Of a stretch of DNA of 64,000 nucleotides, positions 1 through 12,907 are shown piece after piece. A model generated the notes under the pieces. The model ran no database searches, was not told where the DNA came from, and was given only the letters and a program-made list of their open reading frames with translations. This DNA is from Tetrahymena elliotti 4EA (taxonomy: Eukaryota > Ciliophora > Oligohymenophorea > Hymenostomatida > Tetrahymenidae). The first letter of the stretch is position 1. Every line of letters starts with the position of its first letter. The position numbers were made by a program, and so were the translations under genes. Location of the stretch: positions 836,236 to 900,235 of the forward strand of contig JH720312.1 of the NCBI GenBank assembly GCA_000231825.2. The letters are read 5' to 3'.

Positions 1-541
1 AATTATTTGAAAATAATGAACAAGTTTTCAGCATCAATAAAATTAAATATTTGATAAACTTATAAATCATTCTTTCATTAACAACTCATCAATAGATAAA
101 TCAATAAAAAATAATTTGATTTTATTTCCTAAAATGAAATTTATTTTTGAATAATGAATAAAAACCAGTAAATTAATTATCAAAATTTTAATTTTAGTTT
201 GTCATCAAATAAATAGAAGTTATCTATTGAATAGTGAGATATGTATGATATTTTATTATTTTTCTTTTAAATATGGTATCCGCAAATTTGCTTTTCGTAA
301 TTATTTTTTTGAAATTTAAAGATGTGAATGCTTTCTTTGAATTAATTATGTTTGTATTTTATTTAAAAAGATATTAAGGCATGAATAAAGTTTATTATTC
401 TTCTACTGAAAGAATGAATCATCAACTATTGAATAAATTAATAAAAATAAGAAATATTAGACTGAATATTATTTAATCATTAGTTTTGATAGATATATAA
501 ATAGATAGATTTTCATATTAATATTTTTAGATAATAAGAGA
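1..541. other. AT-rich spacer, no gene seen
   Basis: Very AT-rich sequence upstream of the LRR gene. I saw no reading frame with coding character on either strand; it presumably holds the promoter and 5' UTR of the gene starting at 542. Confidence 0.5.
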
Positions 542-3500
542 ATGAGCGTTTCGGCTTTATAATTAGGTTATCTCTCCAAATTTAAATAGCGAGTAAATAG
601 ATTATTCAGATATTTTTGGACTATTATTATAGCAATTTACTAACAATCTAAATCTAATATTTCATTTTTATAAATAGGCTCTAGATAAAAAATAACCTCT
701 AAAAGATGCAATTCAGTAAAGTAAAGCATTATTAAGCAATTAGATAACTGTAAAATATTTTTTAAATTTGAAAAATAAAATGAAATGGAAGCATAATTTT
801 AAAAAACATATTACATATATTAAAAAGCTCTCAGAGGGTATAAAGAAATATCCTTAATGTGCTGATGAATTTAAAATTAGATTAGTTTAGAAACAGATAA
901 AAGAAATAGATAAAGTACCAACTATTTACAAAAAAATAGATACATTATATATTAGCAATAACAGCATAAAAGCTTTAGATGGTTTAGAATAATTCACGCA
1001 TTTATAACACTTGTCTATCTCTAATAACAATGTAATATTTTTAAAATTTCAATTTTTTAATTTATTCTGATTAAAAAGCCATTTCATTTTGGATAACTTT
1101 TTGTTTAGGTTGCAAAGAGTAAGCTTTGTAAATCTTATCAAAAAATTTAAAAATTTATATAAAATTTAAAACAATAAATAATGTTTAACTTTTTAAATAA
1201 ATCTAAAATAAAATTATAATTTATTAAACCTTCTAAAGCTAAAAGACATTTCGATGGTGAAATAAATTAGAAAGCTAGAAAATTTAGAGAGTCTGAATAT
1301 GTCTGGTAATCCAGTTACCAAACATCCAATTTATAGATAATTAATACTAACTACCCTTCCAAATTTACAATAACTTGATGGAAAAGTAAAGAAAAATATT
1401 TAATGAAATTATTATTTTTATTTATTTAAAATAATTTATAGGTAGTAACTAAAGAGGATAAACAAGTTGCAGAAGTTTAACTAAAAAAGCAAAATTCTCT
1501 TCTTGACCTCATTCTTAACAACTACATAGAAATTAGAAAATTAAATTATGTAAGACTTCACAATTATTCCTGTGTATATAGATATTAATTAACACCTAAT
1601 TTTTATAGATTTCCAAAAGACTAGATTTGCATCAATAACTTGGATAATATCATTTTTAGTTCATAAATTACCACCCTCAATTCTAAAATATGCCAGTTAA
1701 TTTGTAACAGATAAAAAAATAATACGATTTTCAGTCTCACTTTCCTTAGTATGTTAAGGATGTAAATTCTTTATTATGTTTAGGTATTTTAAGTTGAATC
1801 TCATTTTTATGTAAAAAGGAAATGGTTGATAACATAATGTCAGATATTTTAACTTTGTATGAATCTCTCAATTAATAGTTAGGGGAATAAGAATAAAATT
1901 ATGAAAAAGCTTTTACAGAATTAATGATGAAATAATAATAATTAATGGCTTAACTTAACATATCATGTCAACAATAAGTTGAAAAGCTTAATTCATTAAA
2001 ATAAAATATAAAAGTAAAACATCAAGAGCAACCTTTTGCTTCATCACAGTATTCATAATTTAATTCTACTTAAAGATCTAAATATTTACAGTAAGAACAG
2101 CAAATAGAAAGTAGATATTCACCTATCATAACTAAAGAAGAAACTCGTTAAAAATCTCCTTAATTAGAACAAGATTACAATTAAAATACTTTATATTATA
2201 AATCTTTGCAAAAAAATTTAAAGGGTTAAAAGTTAGAAGAAGAAGAAGATTAAAGAATAAAAACTTAATCGATTAAGAGATCCCAATCCCCAAATAGAAC
2301 TGTACCTGTTCCTCTTACCCAAGTAGTATTTTTTAATCATATATTATTATTTAAAAATACTCTAAATCTTCATTTATTCAAATATCCCTTAAAAATAATT
2401 TTTTTTGAATTCGAAAAATATATTTTTTATTGATTTTAAAAAATCAAAAAGATAGATAACTAACTTCTCACAAATCTTTACAGTATATAACTAAAAAATA
2501 ATTTTAAAATTTTAAATAAAAGGAAGGAGTACCTACAAGTAGTAAAAAAAGCACTTATAGAGGAAAAAAACAATAGATTTAAGAATTAGGATTAAATTCT
2601 TCAAAAAAAAGTATAGAAAATACAGCATTCTAATCTCCTAATAGTAATAGTAGTAGAAATTACCATAGATAGAACTTAAATTCTTAAAACTAAGACTGTT
2701 GCCGCAGATTTATGAATTAAGATGATCATTCATTAGAAGAATTCAAAAAATCATAATCTTCACGTTCGCCTTATAGATAAACTAATAATGATTTAAAAGG
2801 GATGATAAATGATTTGAATTAAGTAGTTTAATAGAAAGAAGATGAACTTAAAGAGCTTTAATTTATTAATTAAAAGTAATTTTATAAAATTAGGAAAATT
2901 TTTATAATGTTTTTATGGTCAAAAATAGAATATTAGATGAACAGCAAGAAAAAGATCAAGAAAAAATTGAACTTTTAGATTTAGCTTAAAGGAGAATTTA
3001 AGATATGTAGGATAGAGAAAAAGGTTCAAATGAGATTGAATTTGAAATATAGGAATTAAGATAGTAAATAAACTAGTTGGTATAAAAAAATGTTGATTTA
3101 GAGAAGGAAGCTCAAGAAAAGACAGAACTTGAAAGATAAATAATGTTCAAGGAAGGATAGATTCAAGAGTTAGATTACAGAAATTAAATTGAGGAAAAAG
3201 CTGAAGCTTTTAATGAAATAAGACTAAAAAAATAATTCATGAAATATTTAGGCTTTGCTACCTAAACAGAAAAGAGGATTTAGGATTTCAGAGCAAAGAA
3301 ATTATAAGAGTAAGCAGATCACTTACAAAGTGAATATTTTAGAGCTTGGCTTAGAAGAGTTATTGTCAAAAAATTTGAAAAAGCATATATTTATGAATAA
3401 AAGTGTTCACTGTAAAAAAAAATGTTGTTAACTTGGAGAAAAAATATATCATTCTAGTAAAGATTGTCTATTATGAAAGAGAAAAGATAAAAAATATCTT

Positions 3501-6500
3501 TAAAGAAAAGCATGATTTGTTGGAAGTAAAGCTAACGTATTTAGCAAATTAAATAACAGAAAAAAGATAAAATCTTAAAGATTTATTAGAGAAAAGTAAT
3601 TTTTTTATTTTTTGATAAATGTTAAAATATTTTTGTTATTTTTAGGTTCAGTTGAAGGCTTTTAAATGTTTACGTTCTAATTTGCTGTCAAGCAAAATGA
3701 ACCCGATTAAGGAAAGGAGATTGTTAGATTAAGCTAGTAACTTTTATAATAAAAAGCTAAGATAGAAAATGTTTGAATAATGGTAAACCTATTAATATGA
3801 TATTGTTATTCCTTAGAAAAAGAGGGTTTAGCACATTTAAAAATCACTGTAGTTCTAATAAATGCAGAGAATATTTTAAATGTTTAAATAAATTAGACTT
3901 TAAGGTAGATAAAATTTGCTTATTGCTAGATAGTATGAAACATTCTAAATCAAAAGATTTAAAAACTTAATTTTTAAACGTTGGAAATAGTTATATTTAA
4001 AGAATAGAACTTAAAAGGTTGAATTTTAAGCTCTAGTTAGACATAATTGTTTGAAATCTATGTTCAAATAATGGAGAAATTAGTTTTTAGATAGTAGAAA
4101 TAGTAAGAAATAAACCTTAAAAGTTCTTTCTTATGTCAGGAAATAAATTTAATTAAAGTACTTTAGAGCAATCAAGCAATATCGTAAGTGTAAAATAGAA
4201 GAGAGGGTTAAATCAGATCAAATATAAAAAATTGCATAGTTTAACTTTTATAAGTAATGCTTCAAGTAGTGGTATTTTAGAATGATACCTCTAAATGCTG
4301 CAAGATAGTAGTAAGCTAAGATTAAAGAAAATTTAGTTTCAAAATGTTTTAGCCTTATTAAAAGTTATGCAAAAAGATCTACAAAAAAGAAATTTAATCA
4401 AATTAATTTGGAAAAATATTTAGACTTTAAGGAAAAGAAGCAATTATTTTAGGCTTTTCTTGCATTTAAGAAGCATATTTAACAGGAAATTAGATTGAAA
4501 AAATTAGTCAATAACTTCAGGATCAATCAAAAGTATAAGACTTATCGTATATTCTTGAATGCTTTAGCAAGAGAAAATGCGCTTAAATAAAAATAATTGT
4601 TATATCAAATGAATCATGAGCTCAAGTTGAATGAAACTAATATAAACTCAAGTTCAGAAGTTATTCGTTCATACGAAAATGAAAAACAGAATTTAATTTA
4701 TGAAATTAATTAATTGAAAGAAGAAAATTTTGGTTAAAAACTTGCTATTGAAGAATTTTAGTAAATTTAAATTAAGTGTAACTCCTAACTAAGATCAGTT
4801 GAGAGATAAGAAAAAATATTTAAGGAAGAAAAAGAAGCATACGAAATAAGAATCAGAGATTATGAAGAATTACTGAAGTAAATCCATTCAGAATACTAAA
4901 AGTAGATTCACGAGAAGGATATAGAAATTCATGAATCTAAAAATGAAACAAGAGCTGTTCAAAAATAGATATCTATTTTATAAAGAGAGCTTGAATGTAA
5001 AAACAAACATAAATATTTACTTTTCACTATATTTTTTTATGAAAACAAAAAGTGATAAAAAATTTCTTCAAATTGTAGAAATTAGTTTAACTTTCAATAA
5101 ATATTTTTCTGAAAAAAGGCTTTCATGAATAATTATTTTTGTTTTAAAGTTAAATAGAATACTATTTTAGAAACTGAAAAAGCTTTACTTAATAGAGGAG
5201 AATAGTCAACTATACTTCTGAGAGAGACAGAGAAAAAATTATAGAATTCAATTATGATGGCAAATGAGTTTAAAACAAAAATAGAAGAACAATATCAAGA
5301 AGTAATCAATCAATTTTGTTTTTATGAATTCTTGAGTTTTACAAATTTTGAAAAATAGAATGAAGAGTTAAAGAATTAATTATATGGAAGAGATTTAGAT
5401 ATTGAATAGTTAAAGTAAAAATTAAAAGAAAGCTTAGATTTAATTAGAGAATCATCAGATATGTATGATCAAAAAATTAATGATTTCAATGCAATTATAG
5501 AGAGCAAAAATAGCTAGATATAAGAATTTGTTGATAAGCAGATTAGATTCTAAGAATAAATTAATGAACTTTAATAGGAATTAAGAAAATAACATCTAGA
5601 GCTAGAGTTATTTTAGGAGATCTAGCCTATGCTGGAACATCCTTAAGTGAATTAATATTGTAATTAAATTTATTTATATAGAGTAGGATATTTAGATTTA
5701 CTTTTAAACAAAAATTAGATCAAGAATATTAGGATCTTCAGAATGAACTTGATACTTAAAGAAATAATTTGAAACAAAGAATGGACAAACTAAACAGAAG
5801 TATAAATTAAATTTAAGATATTGATAGAAGATCAAAAATTTAAAATTTAAGACACTACAATTAATGTAAATTTTACAAAATATTTTATCTTTGAATATTT
5901 AAACATAATTTTTAAACTAGAACAAGAAAGGACTAGTCCTTTATATAGTAGATAAGGTTCTCCTATTAGTGAAAGGATCATTAAGGATTAGGATATTGCT
6001 CCAAATATATTAAAAAATAGTGGAATTAGTACAATTAAAAGTTATTAACCTTAGTCTGAAATACAAGTTAATTTTAGAAGTGTTGACACTTTTTCAAATT
6101 TCCATAATTAAAGCTATCACAATACATACAATTTAAATTCTTTAGAGAATGCAAATTAAGTATCTGCTTAAAGAATTCGTACAGATCCCTCAAATACAAG
6201 AGAATTGCATCATCAAGTAGAAAGAAATGCTTATACAAGAGCAAGCTATGACCCTTACTCTCGTTTTGGTGAAGATAATTTAGCTAGCTACGAAGACTGT
6301 GAAACAGCTGAATAAATCCATGAAGAGTAAATTTAATTTTTTATCTAAATTTTCCTTTAAAAATTTTAAATTAGGCTTGAGAGAAATAGAGCCAACAGAT
6401 AATTATTTAAGCAAAATATTGAAAGAAGAATAAGTAGATTAGAAACTAATATTGATAGAGATTTAGCATAAAATGAAAGAAATAAATCAAGGTCCTAATC

Positions 6501-6528
6501 ACCTGAAAACTACTATGGAAATAATTGA
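542..6528 (+). CDS. Leucine-rich-repeat, Sfi1-like, coiled-coil protein (centrosomal/basal-body type)
   Basis: Large split gene. Exon 1 (542-592) starts MSVSALQ; exon 2 resumes at 678 after an 85-nt GT-AG intron and runs in frame into a leucine-rich-repeat block (motifs LYISNNSIKAL, LQHLSISNN, LESLNMSGNPV). Introns at about 1032-1238 and 1386-1441 restore the LRR register. The middle part (about 3.3-4.6 kb) has aromatic motifs such as YFRAWLRR, MLLTWRK, MFKQWRNQF and CFKQWYFRM, the spacing expected of Sfi1-type centrin-binding repeats. The rest is long coiled coil rich in E/K/Q, ending SRSQSPENYYGNN then TGA at 6526-6528. The LRR plus coiled coil layout resembles the LRRCC1/CLERC family of centrosome proteins; the Sfi1-like part suggests centrin binding at basal bodies. 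The function is inferred, and the downstream intron set is not fully resolved. Many in-frame TAA/TAG codons are read as Gln. Confidence 0.72.
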
Positions 6529-7133
6529 GAAAATTATTATTCAAATCAAAATTTGTATTTTTTGTTTTGCATTCAAAGAACTTATAAATTAAAATATATA
6601 CAAATTAAATAAAAATTTATTTTTTGCTTTAATAATATTAAACTAAGATACTAAACGCGCACATAAAAAATTGAAAATTAATTTTTTTGTAAAAATAATC
6701 TTAATACTAAAGAAGATTGAATAATTTTTATTTGTTATTTGAACATTAATTTAAATTTAATTGTTAAACAGTAGAATGTAATTTCTTCATTTAAAATTGA
6801 TATAGTAGAGATACAAATAATTTGGAGGAGATTTTGATTCAATCGAAGCTCTATATTATTTTTGAGTTTTTTTGATCTGTGATAAATTTAGTTATATTTT
6901 TGATTGGTTTAATTAGCAAATAAATTTATAACCACAGATTTTTTGATTTACAAAATTTTTGAAAATTTGGTCTGCTTTGATTTATCTGCAATCCTCTAAA
7001 GACTAAATACTTAAAATTAAAAACCAGTTCTATTTTTTTTTCTTCAATTAATAAATTTGCATTTCCAAAAACTAATTAAATTATTAGTAAATAGATATAA
7101 AAAAATAAATCCAAAATTTGTAAAAAGTAAAAA
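6529..7133. other. Intergenic spacer between two same-strand genes
   Basis: AT-rich spacer of about 600 nt separating the LRR gene from the methyltransferase gene. No coding frame, RNA gene or repeat recognised. Confidence 0.5.
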
Positions 7134-8150
7134 ATGTTGAAAAGTTAATCATCAAGTAAAGAATAATCAGCAAAACGGATAATTGATTATCTAACTGAAA
7201 AGGAAACCCAAAAGAAAAATGAGTTGAATTAAAAAAAGAAAAGCTAAAACCAATAATATTAGAGTATCCATACTAATAATGCTCAAAATCAAATAGATGT
7301 TCATTATACAAACATAGGAAGCAATTACGAGTAACTGTGGAAATTTGAAGAGTAATTTGAACCTTAATTATATTAAGATATAGTTTCATTACTTTAATTA
7401 GAAGAGCATGACATAATTATTGACCTTGGTGGAGGAAACGGTGAATGGTCAGAAAAAATAAAGGAAAGAAATCCTAATTGTGAGGTTGTGCTTGTCGAAA
7501 TAAGCGCTAAGATGCTTTAAGAATCAGAAAAAAGGAAGAATATTCATAGATTATTAATGAATGATGAATAATTTTTAAAAAGTGGCATTTATTTCAATAA
7601 AATGCTGATTAAATATTGTATCCATCATTTTGGAGACATTAAAAAATTTCTTGACGATTTATAAGAGCTACTACCTGAAGGAGGAAGAGCTGTTGTTGTA
7701 ACTTTAACTGATGAAGCTTATAGCTTTCCTTACCCAGAGATAGTTAAAAAACATTTAGAAAATAATATGGATAAAATAAACTAATTTAGAGATTAATTTT
7801 ATGAAAAAAATTGGTTTTCTTAGATAATTTATAAAAATTATCCTGTCACTTTAGAGCAAGAAGAAATAAAAAAAATGATAAAAGGAAGATTTACATCTAC
7901 TTTAAGCTTGTTTACTGATCAATAATTATAAGATGGAATTGATAATCTATTTTAAGATAAATTGCCTAATGAAAAAATTGATTTCTTTTATAACTTATCT
8001 CTTTTGCTCATGGAGAAACCATACAATTTAACAACTACTGAAGATGATTTGAATGCTCTCAGGGATGACTTATAAGCTTTTGGAATATAAGAAGCCTAAT
8101 TAGGAATGAAGTATGGTGAGCTAAAGTAAAAAATTAGTTCTTTCTTATGA
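7134..8150 (+). CDS. SAM-dependent methyltransferase, class I
   Basis: Single open exon of 338 codons from ATG at 7134 to TGA at 8148-8150. The glycine-rich SAM-binding motif I is clear (IIDLGGGNGEW, residues about 95-104), followed by the acidic end of strand beta-2 (VVLVEISAKML) and a post-motif segment LLPEGGRAVVVTLTDEAY typical of class I Rossmann methyltransferases (Methyltransf_11/12 type). The first 70 residues are hydrophilic and Gln/Lys-rich with no recognised domain. The C-terminal part (LTTTEDDLNALRDDLQAFG) is helical. The substrate cannot be told from the sequence; small molecule, lipid or protein are all possible. The length is ordinary for the fold. About seven per cent of codons are TAA/TAG read as Gln. 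Confidence 0.85.
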
Positions 8151-8330
8151 AGTGATTATTTTGAATCAATTAAAATAAAAATGGATTGACTAAAGATTCA
8201 AGTTTTTTTTATTTTTGTAAAATAAATCCAAAACCTAATAAAAATAAATTTGTAAAAATTATTTATTTAATTCAGGTGTAAATCAGTAAAATAAAATCGA
8301 ATTTATTATAAAAAATTTCTTTTTGAAAAC

Positions 8331-8687
8331 ATGAAGTTAATTTTTTACTCTTAATTTAAAATCAATTTATAAAAACTAATTTTTCTAGAGATCACATTTT
8401 AAGAAATAGTATTCTATCCAATAATTATGAAGGTGGGTAGATTAAAATATTTTAGCAACTGTGATTTGAGAAATTGGAAAAATTTCCTTCTAAAACATTT
8501 TATAATTTTAGCAAATTCAAATAATTAAACAAATAGAAGGAAGGGTAAACTTGCCCAAGTCCCAAAAGCAAGGATACACCAGTAGATACTAAGGACAAAT
8601 TAAATCCTAAAAAACTTAATCTCATATTTTCAATAAAATAATAATCATCAAATTATAAAAAAAAATTCCAATTTTTTTAATTTATGA
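8331..8687 (+). CDS. Possible small gene, frame unresolved
   Basis: A frame open from ATG at 8331 (and again 8427, MKVGRLKYFS) runs to TGA at 8685-8687. A second frame over 8466-8700, without its own ATG, gives a more coding-like hydrophilic peptide containing KFPSKTFYNFSKFKQ and SPKSKDTPVDTKDK. An intron in the overlap could join the first frame to the second, but I could not fix a GT-AG pair. No family is recognised. It may be a small split gene or a remnant. Confidence 0.25.
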
Positions 8688-9216
8688 TTTAAAATAATCT
8701 TTAGTGTATAAAATATTACTTTTAATTGTTTTTTTTACTGAGATGTGATAGGCTTTACTAAAATTGCATTTTAAAAGTAGACTTTTAATTCAATTACACT
8801 TTAATTTGTTCAATTTAAAAAAGATTAAATTCATTTCAGCATATTAATTTCTTGAAAGTAAAAAAGTTCTAATGAGAACTTGAAAGGGTATTTCACAAGT
8901 ATTGGATTTAGTTTGAAAATGAAATATAAATTTCTTTAGAAAAATATTTTAAAATGGATGATAAATTAAATTAAACCAAAAAGAAAATGTGAATGAGTTT
9001 ATCGAATATTTTAGAATTAACCTAAATTATCATAGATAGCCAAAGAAATTACTTATTTTTTCTGAAATTAAAAGTGATGGGCTCTATTAAATGATATATT
9101 TTTAGATAATTATATCTTAATTTTATAATTTACAATATTTAACTCTCTAAATCTACTTATTGTAAAACATATAAAATTAATTAAATTCATCATTTCAAAT
9201 CTTTAAATATTTAATT

Positions 9217-11570
9217 ATGTTTAGTAGGATTTGTGGCAAGTTACTAAAAAACTAAACTCTTTTTAGATTAGGTTTAAATACAGAAAGGACGAATGCACTT
9301 AATTTTTAGCTTAAGAGTTAGTTTGCCCGTAAAGCCACCCCTAAATTTACCAAAAAAACCATAGATAAAGATGAAGCAGATGCTTAAAATAAAGAAAAAG
9401 AAAATAGGATTCTTACAAGAAAAGAGCAAATTTAATTATTATAAGATATTAGCACAAGAGATAAAGAGTTAACTAAAGATGAAATAAAAAGCTTGATGTA
9501 ATAAGACTAAAGAGATAGAGATATGTCAATAAATATTATAAATGAAGCAAGTTTTAGTGATTATGATAAAAATTTAGATAAAATTATTGAAAAGAGAATA
9601 GAAGAAGGTAAAAGTGCAAACGAAATTGTTAAGGAAATACTTGGCTTAGAAAAGGCTTCTAAGAAAAGTGGGATGAGTTAATAGCAGCTTGATGAAATCA
9701 AATAAGCATAAGATGAGTCCAAAAAATTTAATATATTTTAGGCTGATAAAGGCTTATAGAAATAGGCAGAAAGCTATGAACAATTCTATGACATATTGTA
9801 GTAAAATTAAGACAAGGTAGAAAAGCTATCTTTATCAGAACTACCATTTAAAGAATAATTTAAAGTAAATCGTAAATTAACAGAATCTGAAAAATATGAG
9901 ATTCATGCAAAGGCTGCAGCTGTTGGTAATTATGTCTCGAATCCTTTTGCTGACAGAAAGAATATTCCTAAAGAAATGCTTGAGTTAAGGGTATTTGAAT
10001 AAGGTGATCCAGATAGATTGACTTATACACAAAAACGTGATTTATTAGCAGAAGTTTAAGAATCAGCTATTGATACAATGGAAGAAAATAAATTAGAAAA
10101 AATTAAAAAAAAGACTATTCTAGCATAAAAGTTGCATGCAGCAGAAATAGATTAGAAGGAAGATAAAAGATTTAGAGATCTTGTAGAAGTTGACTCCAAA
10201 AATACAGAGTTGCAAGTTGAAGCTCCTACAGATAAAGAAAAGAGATAACTTAAAAGAGATTTCTCTGATCCTAAAAGAAACACCTTCCTTATATAGCAAA
10301 AAAAGTTAGATAACAGCTTACAAAAATTAGGAATTAATAAGTATGATATAGAAGATGCAGAAGATTATGAAGTTATGGCTGATATTTCCAAAGAAGATTT
10401 ATTTATTTAAAAGAAACTTTCAGAAGAAAATGCGGAATTCAAGAAGAAGCTAGAAAGACGTAAAAGGATTTAAGAGGTAAAAAAATTTGAAGAAAAATTG
10501 AATTAAGCTAGATTCAAAGATGTAGACTATAATGATCCATCTTAAAACTTCAAAGGAGAAAACGTGCCCAAACATTCAACCTACTAAGATCTACCTGATT
10601 TATAAAAGGTATTACAAAATTTATTTTTATAAAGCAAATGAATTAAAATATTTATGTTTTTGTAAAAAGTTAAAAGAATTGGCTCAAAAGTATAATGATA
10701 TGTAAGTTTAAGATACAAGATGGGAGATCCATAAGAAGAGGTATTTATATAAGAATATTTATTTATTTTAAAGTATAATTTTATTTTTTTATTTAATTTA
10801 ATAGGAGTATGAAATAGTTATCTTCATATATCAGAAGCTAATTAACAGAAAATAAAGGAAACTTAGAGAGCATAACTTTATTTAAGCCTATTTAAGTTGA
10901 TAAAATTAGTTGTAATGAAGCTATGACAGTCATTTATGTATTTTGGTAACTCATGCTTGAAGAAAATAGTTTAGATTAGACTCTTAGATAGCTAAGCTTG
11001 GAAGATTAAGCACTTTACAAGTATAAGAGTATGGTAAATAGACTTCATACCAATAAAGAAATAGAGTATAAGTAGAAAATGGAGGAAAAGATTAATGTTA
11101 GATTGAATAAGTTTGGTAAATACTTTTCAGGAATGATATGCAGAGACTTAGGATTTAAGTATGGTCCTGAAGTAAGGTTTGCAATAAGCACTAAAGAGGA
11201 AAAGTAAATTGAATTAAAGAAAGAAATAGCAGAAGTAATTCCAGAAATAATGAAGAAGAAGCTTTTTGAAAAGTTTGAGAAAGGAGAAATAGAATAAAAG
11301 ATTCATAAAGGTAAACTAGCTTTAGATATTGACTAGGCAGTAATTGATTTAGAATCAAAGTTAGAAGAAAAAATGTAATCAGATTAAATTTTAATAGCAC
11401 AAGCTAAGGCTCGCGAAAAGAAATTAAAAGAAGAGTAACAACCTAAATTAACCAAAGAACAAAGAAAATAACTCAGAAATCAAAACAATAAAGATGAATT
11501 CGGAAAGAAAAAGAAGAAAAAAAGAGAAAACAAATAAAAAAAATTTTGGGATTCATTAGATGCCTATTGA
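9217..11570 (+). CDS. Mitochondrial ribosome-binding factor A-like protein, long N-terminal extension
   Basis: Three exons: 9217-10608, 10670-10740, 10805-11570, with 61- and 64-nt GT-AG introns, giving 742 residues. The N-terminus (MFSRICGKLLKNQTLFRLG) is basic and amphipathic, like a mitochondrial presequence. About 450 residues of charged helical sequence follow with no domain I recognise. The C-terminal 250 residues contain the RbfA KH-like signature: a strand resembling SCNEAMTVIYVFW, then a helix and the strand-turn GKYFSGMICRDLGFKYGPEV followed by RFAIS, matching the family pattern in which the last helix is followed by L-x-x-x-P-E-L-x-F. RbfA binds the small ribosomal subunit during 16S/12S rRNA 3' processing, so a role in mitoribosome small-subunit assembly is likely. 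The tail is Lys-rich (GKKKKKKRENKQKKFW). The extension makes it much longer than bacterial RbfA (about 130 aa) or human RBFA (about 340 aa). Confidence 0.66.
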
Positions 11571-12208
11571 GCAATTCAAAAGTGAGATTTTCAAAGATAT
11601 TTAAGGATAATATAAACATAAAGTTAATTAATAATCATTCAATTTTTCAATTTATATTTTTATTAACATAAATCAAATTAAAAATATTCTACAAATTTCT
11701 TAAAGTTTTAAAACTTCATTTATATTTTTAGTAAATAATTAATTTTTATCAAAATACTAATTAATTAATTTATTTAAATAATAAATGTATTGGCCAATAT
11801 TTATTTTATCAATTCCTCTCAATAATTTATAATTAAATTACATCATTTTTTAAATGAAAAAAGATTAAACTCAAAAAATCATCCAAAAAATACTTTGTAC
11901 TGATTTTTTTGTGTTTAGATATTTCTTAAAGTAATTTATATTAATAGAAAATAATTAGTTTTAATGGATATTCTATTGAAACAAGAAAATAAAAAATTGT
12001 ATCAATCTAATTTATATTAAATAATCTAAAATTAATAAATTATTTCATTAAATTGTTAAAGATTCATGATATTTAGCAATCGTATGTTTTATCAATATGC
12101 AAATGATATCATTTTAATATGAACTAATCATAATTAATCAAATTTTCTATCATTCATATCAACTGTTATATCTCTTATTACATTTTTAAAACTTTATTTA
12201 TGGCGTTC
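11571..12208. other. AT-rich spacer, no gene seen
   Basis: Nothing recognisable between the convergent ends of the RbfA-like gene and the small minus-strand candidate gene. Confidence 0.45.
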
Positions 12209-12469
12209 TCATTAGGAAATAATAATTAATAAATAACTCAATTGATTAACTTATTTTTTTCTGATATTTTTCAGCTAGCGCTATGCCATAAATTTATAAT
12301 GAAAATTTATTAACATTTTTTAAAAAATTTGATATTAAATTTTATCAGTATTTTAATAATGATGTTTTTTCTTTTCTTCGTGTAATTCTTTGATTTTACT
12401 TTTATTTTTCTAAAAGAAAGAAAGAGATCTTTCTTTTTCATTTGAAAGATTTGAAGAATTATCCAACAT
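12209..12469 (-). CDS. Candidate small hypothetical protein (86 aa)
   Basis: Open frame on the minus strand from ATG at 12467-12469 to TGA at 12209-12211. The first 44 residues (MLDNSSNLSNEKERSLSFFQ, then KNKSKIKELHEEKKKHH) are hydrophilic and charged, clearly unlike the surrounding DNA, and use Gly/Glu/Asp codons as real genes here do. The second half is AT-driven and may be intron or 3' UTR, so the true end could differ. No family is recognised. It is divergently arranged with the membrane-protein gene starting at 12908, and the two may share a promoter region. Confidence 0.4.
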
Positions 12470-12907
12470 TCTTTATTTTAAAATTGAGTAAACAAGTAAA
12501 AAAAAAATTAATTATTTTTAGAAAATTAAAGAACATACCTACCAATATATCCACCAAACATCTATGAAATTAGATAAGCTTTAAAAATATTAAATTTTAT
12601 TTTTAGTGCAATTTCGAGTAAGTAGTTCAGCTCACTCAATCACTAGTTTATATGATCGTCTATAATGCAATCTGTCAAACTAAATTTAACAACTTTAAAA
12701 TGCTTAATTTTAATAACTTTTCAGTTTTGATCCTTTTTTAATTGGTAACATACATATAAATAATTCGAATAATTTAATTGGTATTAACACTAGCAACTTA
12801 AATCTTTTTTAAAAAAAAATATAAATCCAATTTAAAAATTAACAAATTTCATTATTTTAAAAAGTAAATTAGCATATCAATATTTTAAAGTTTAGTAGAT
12901 TCAGTTT

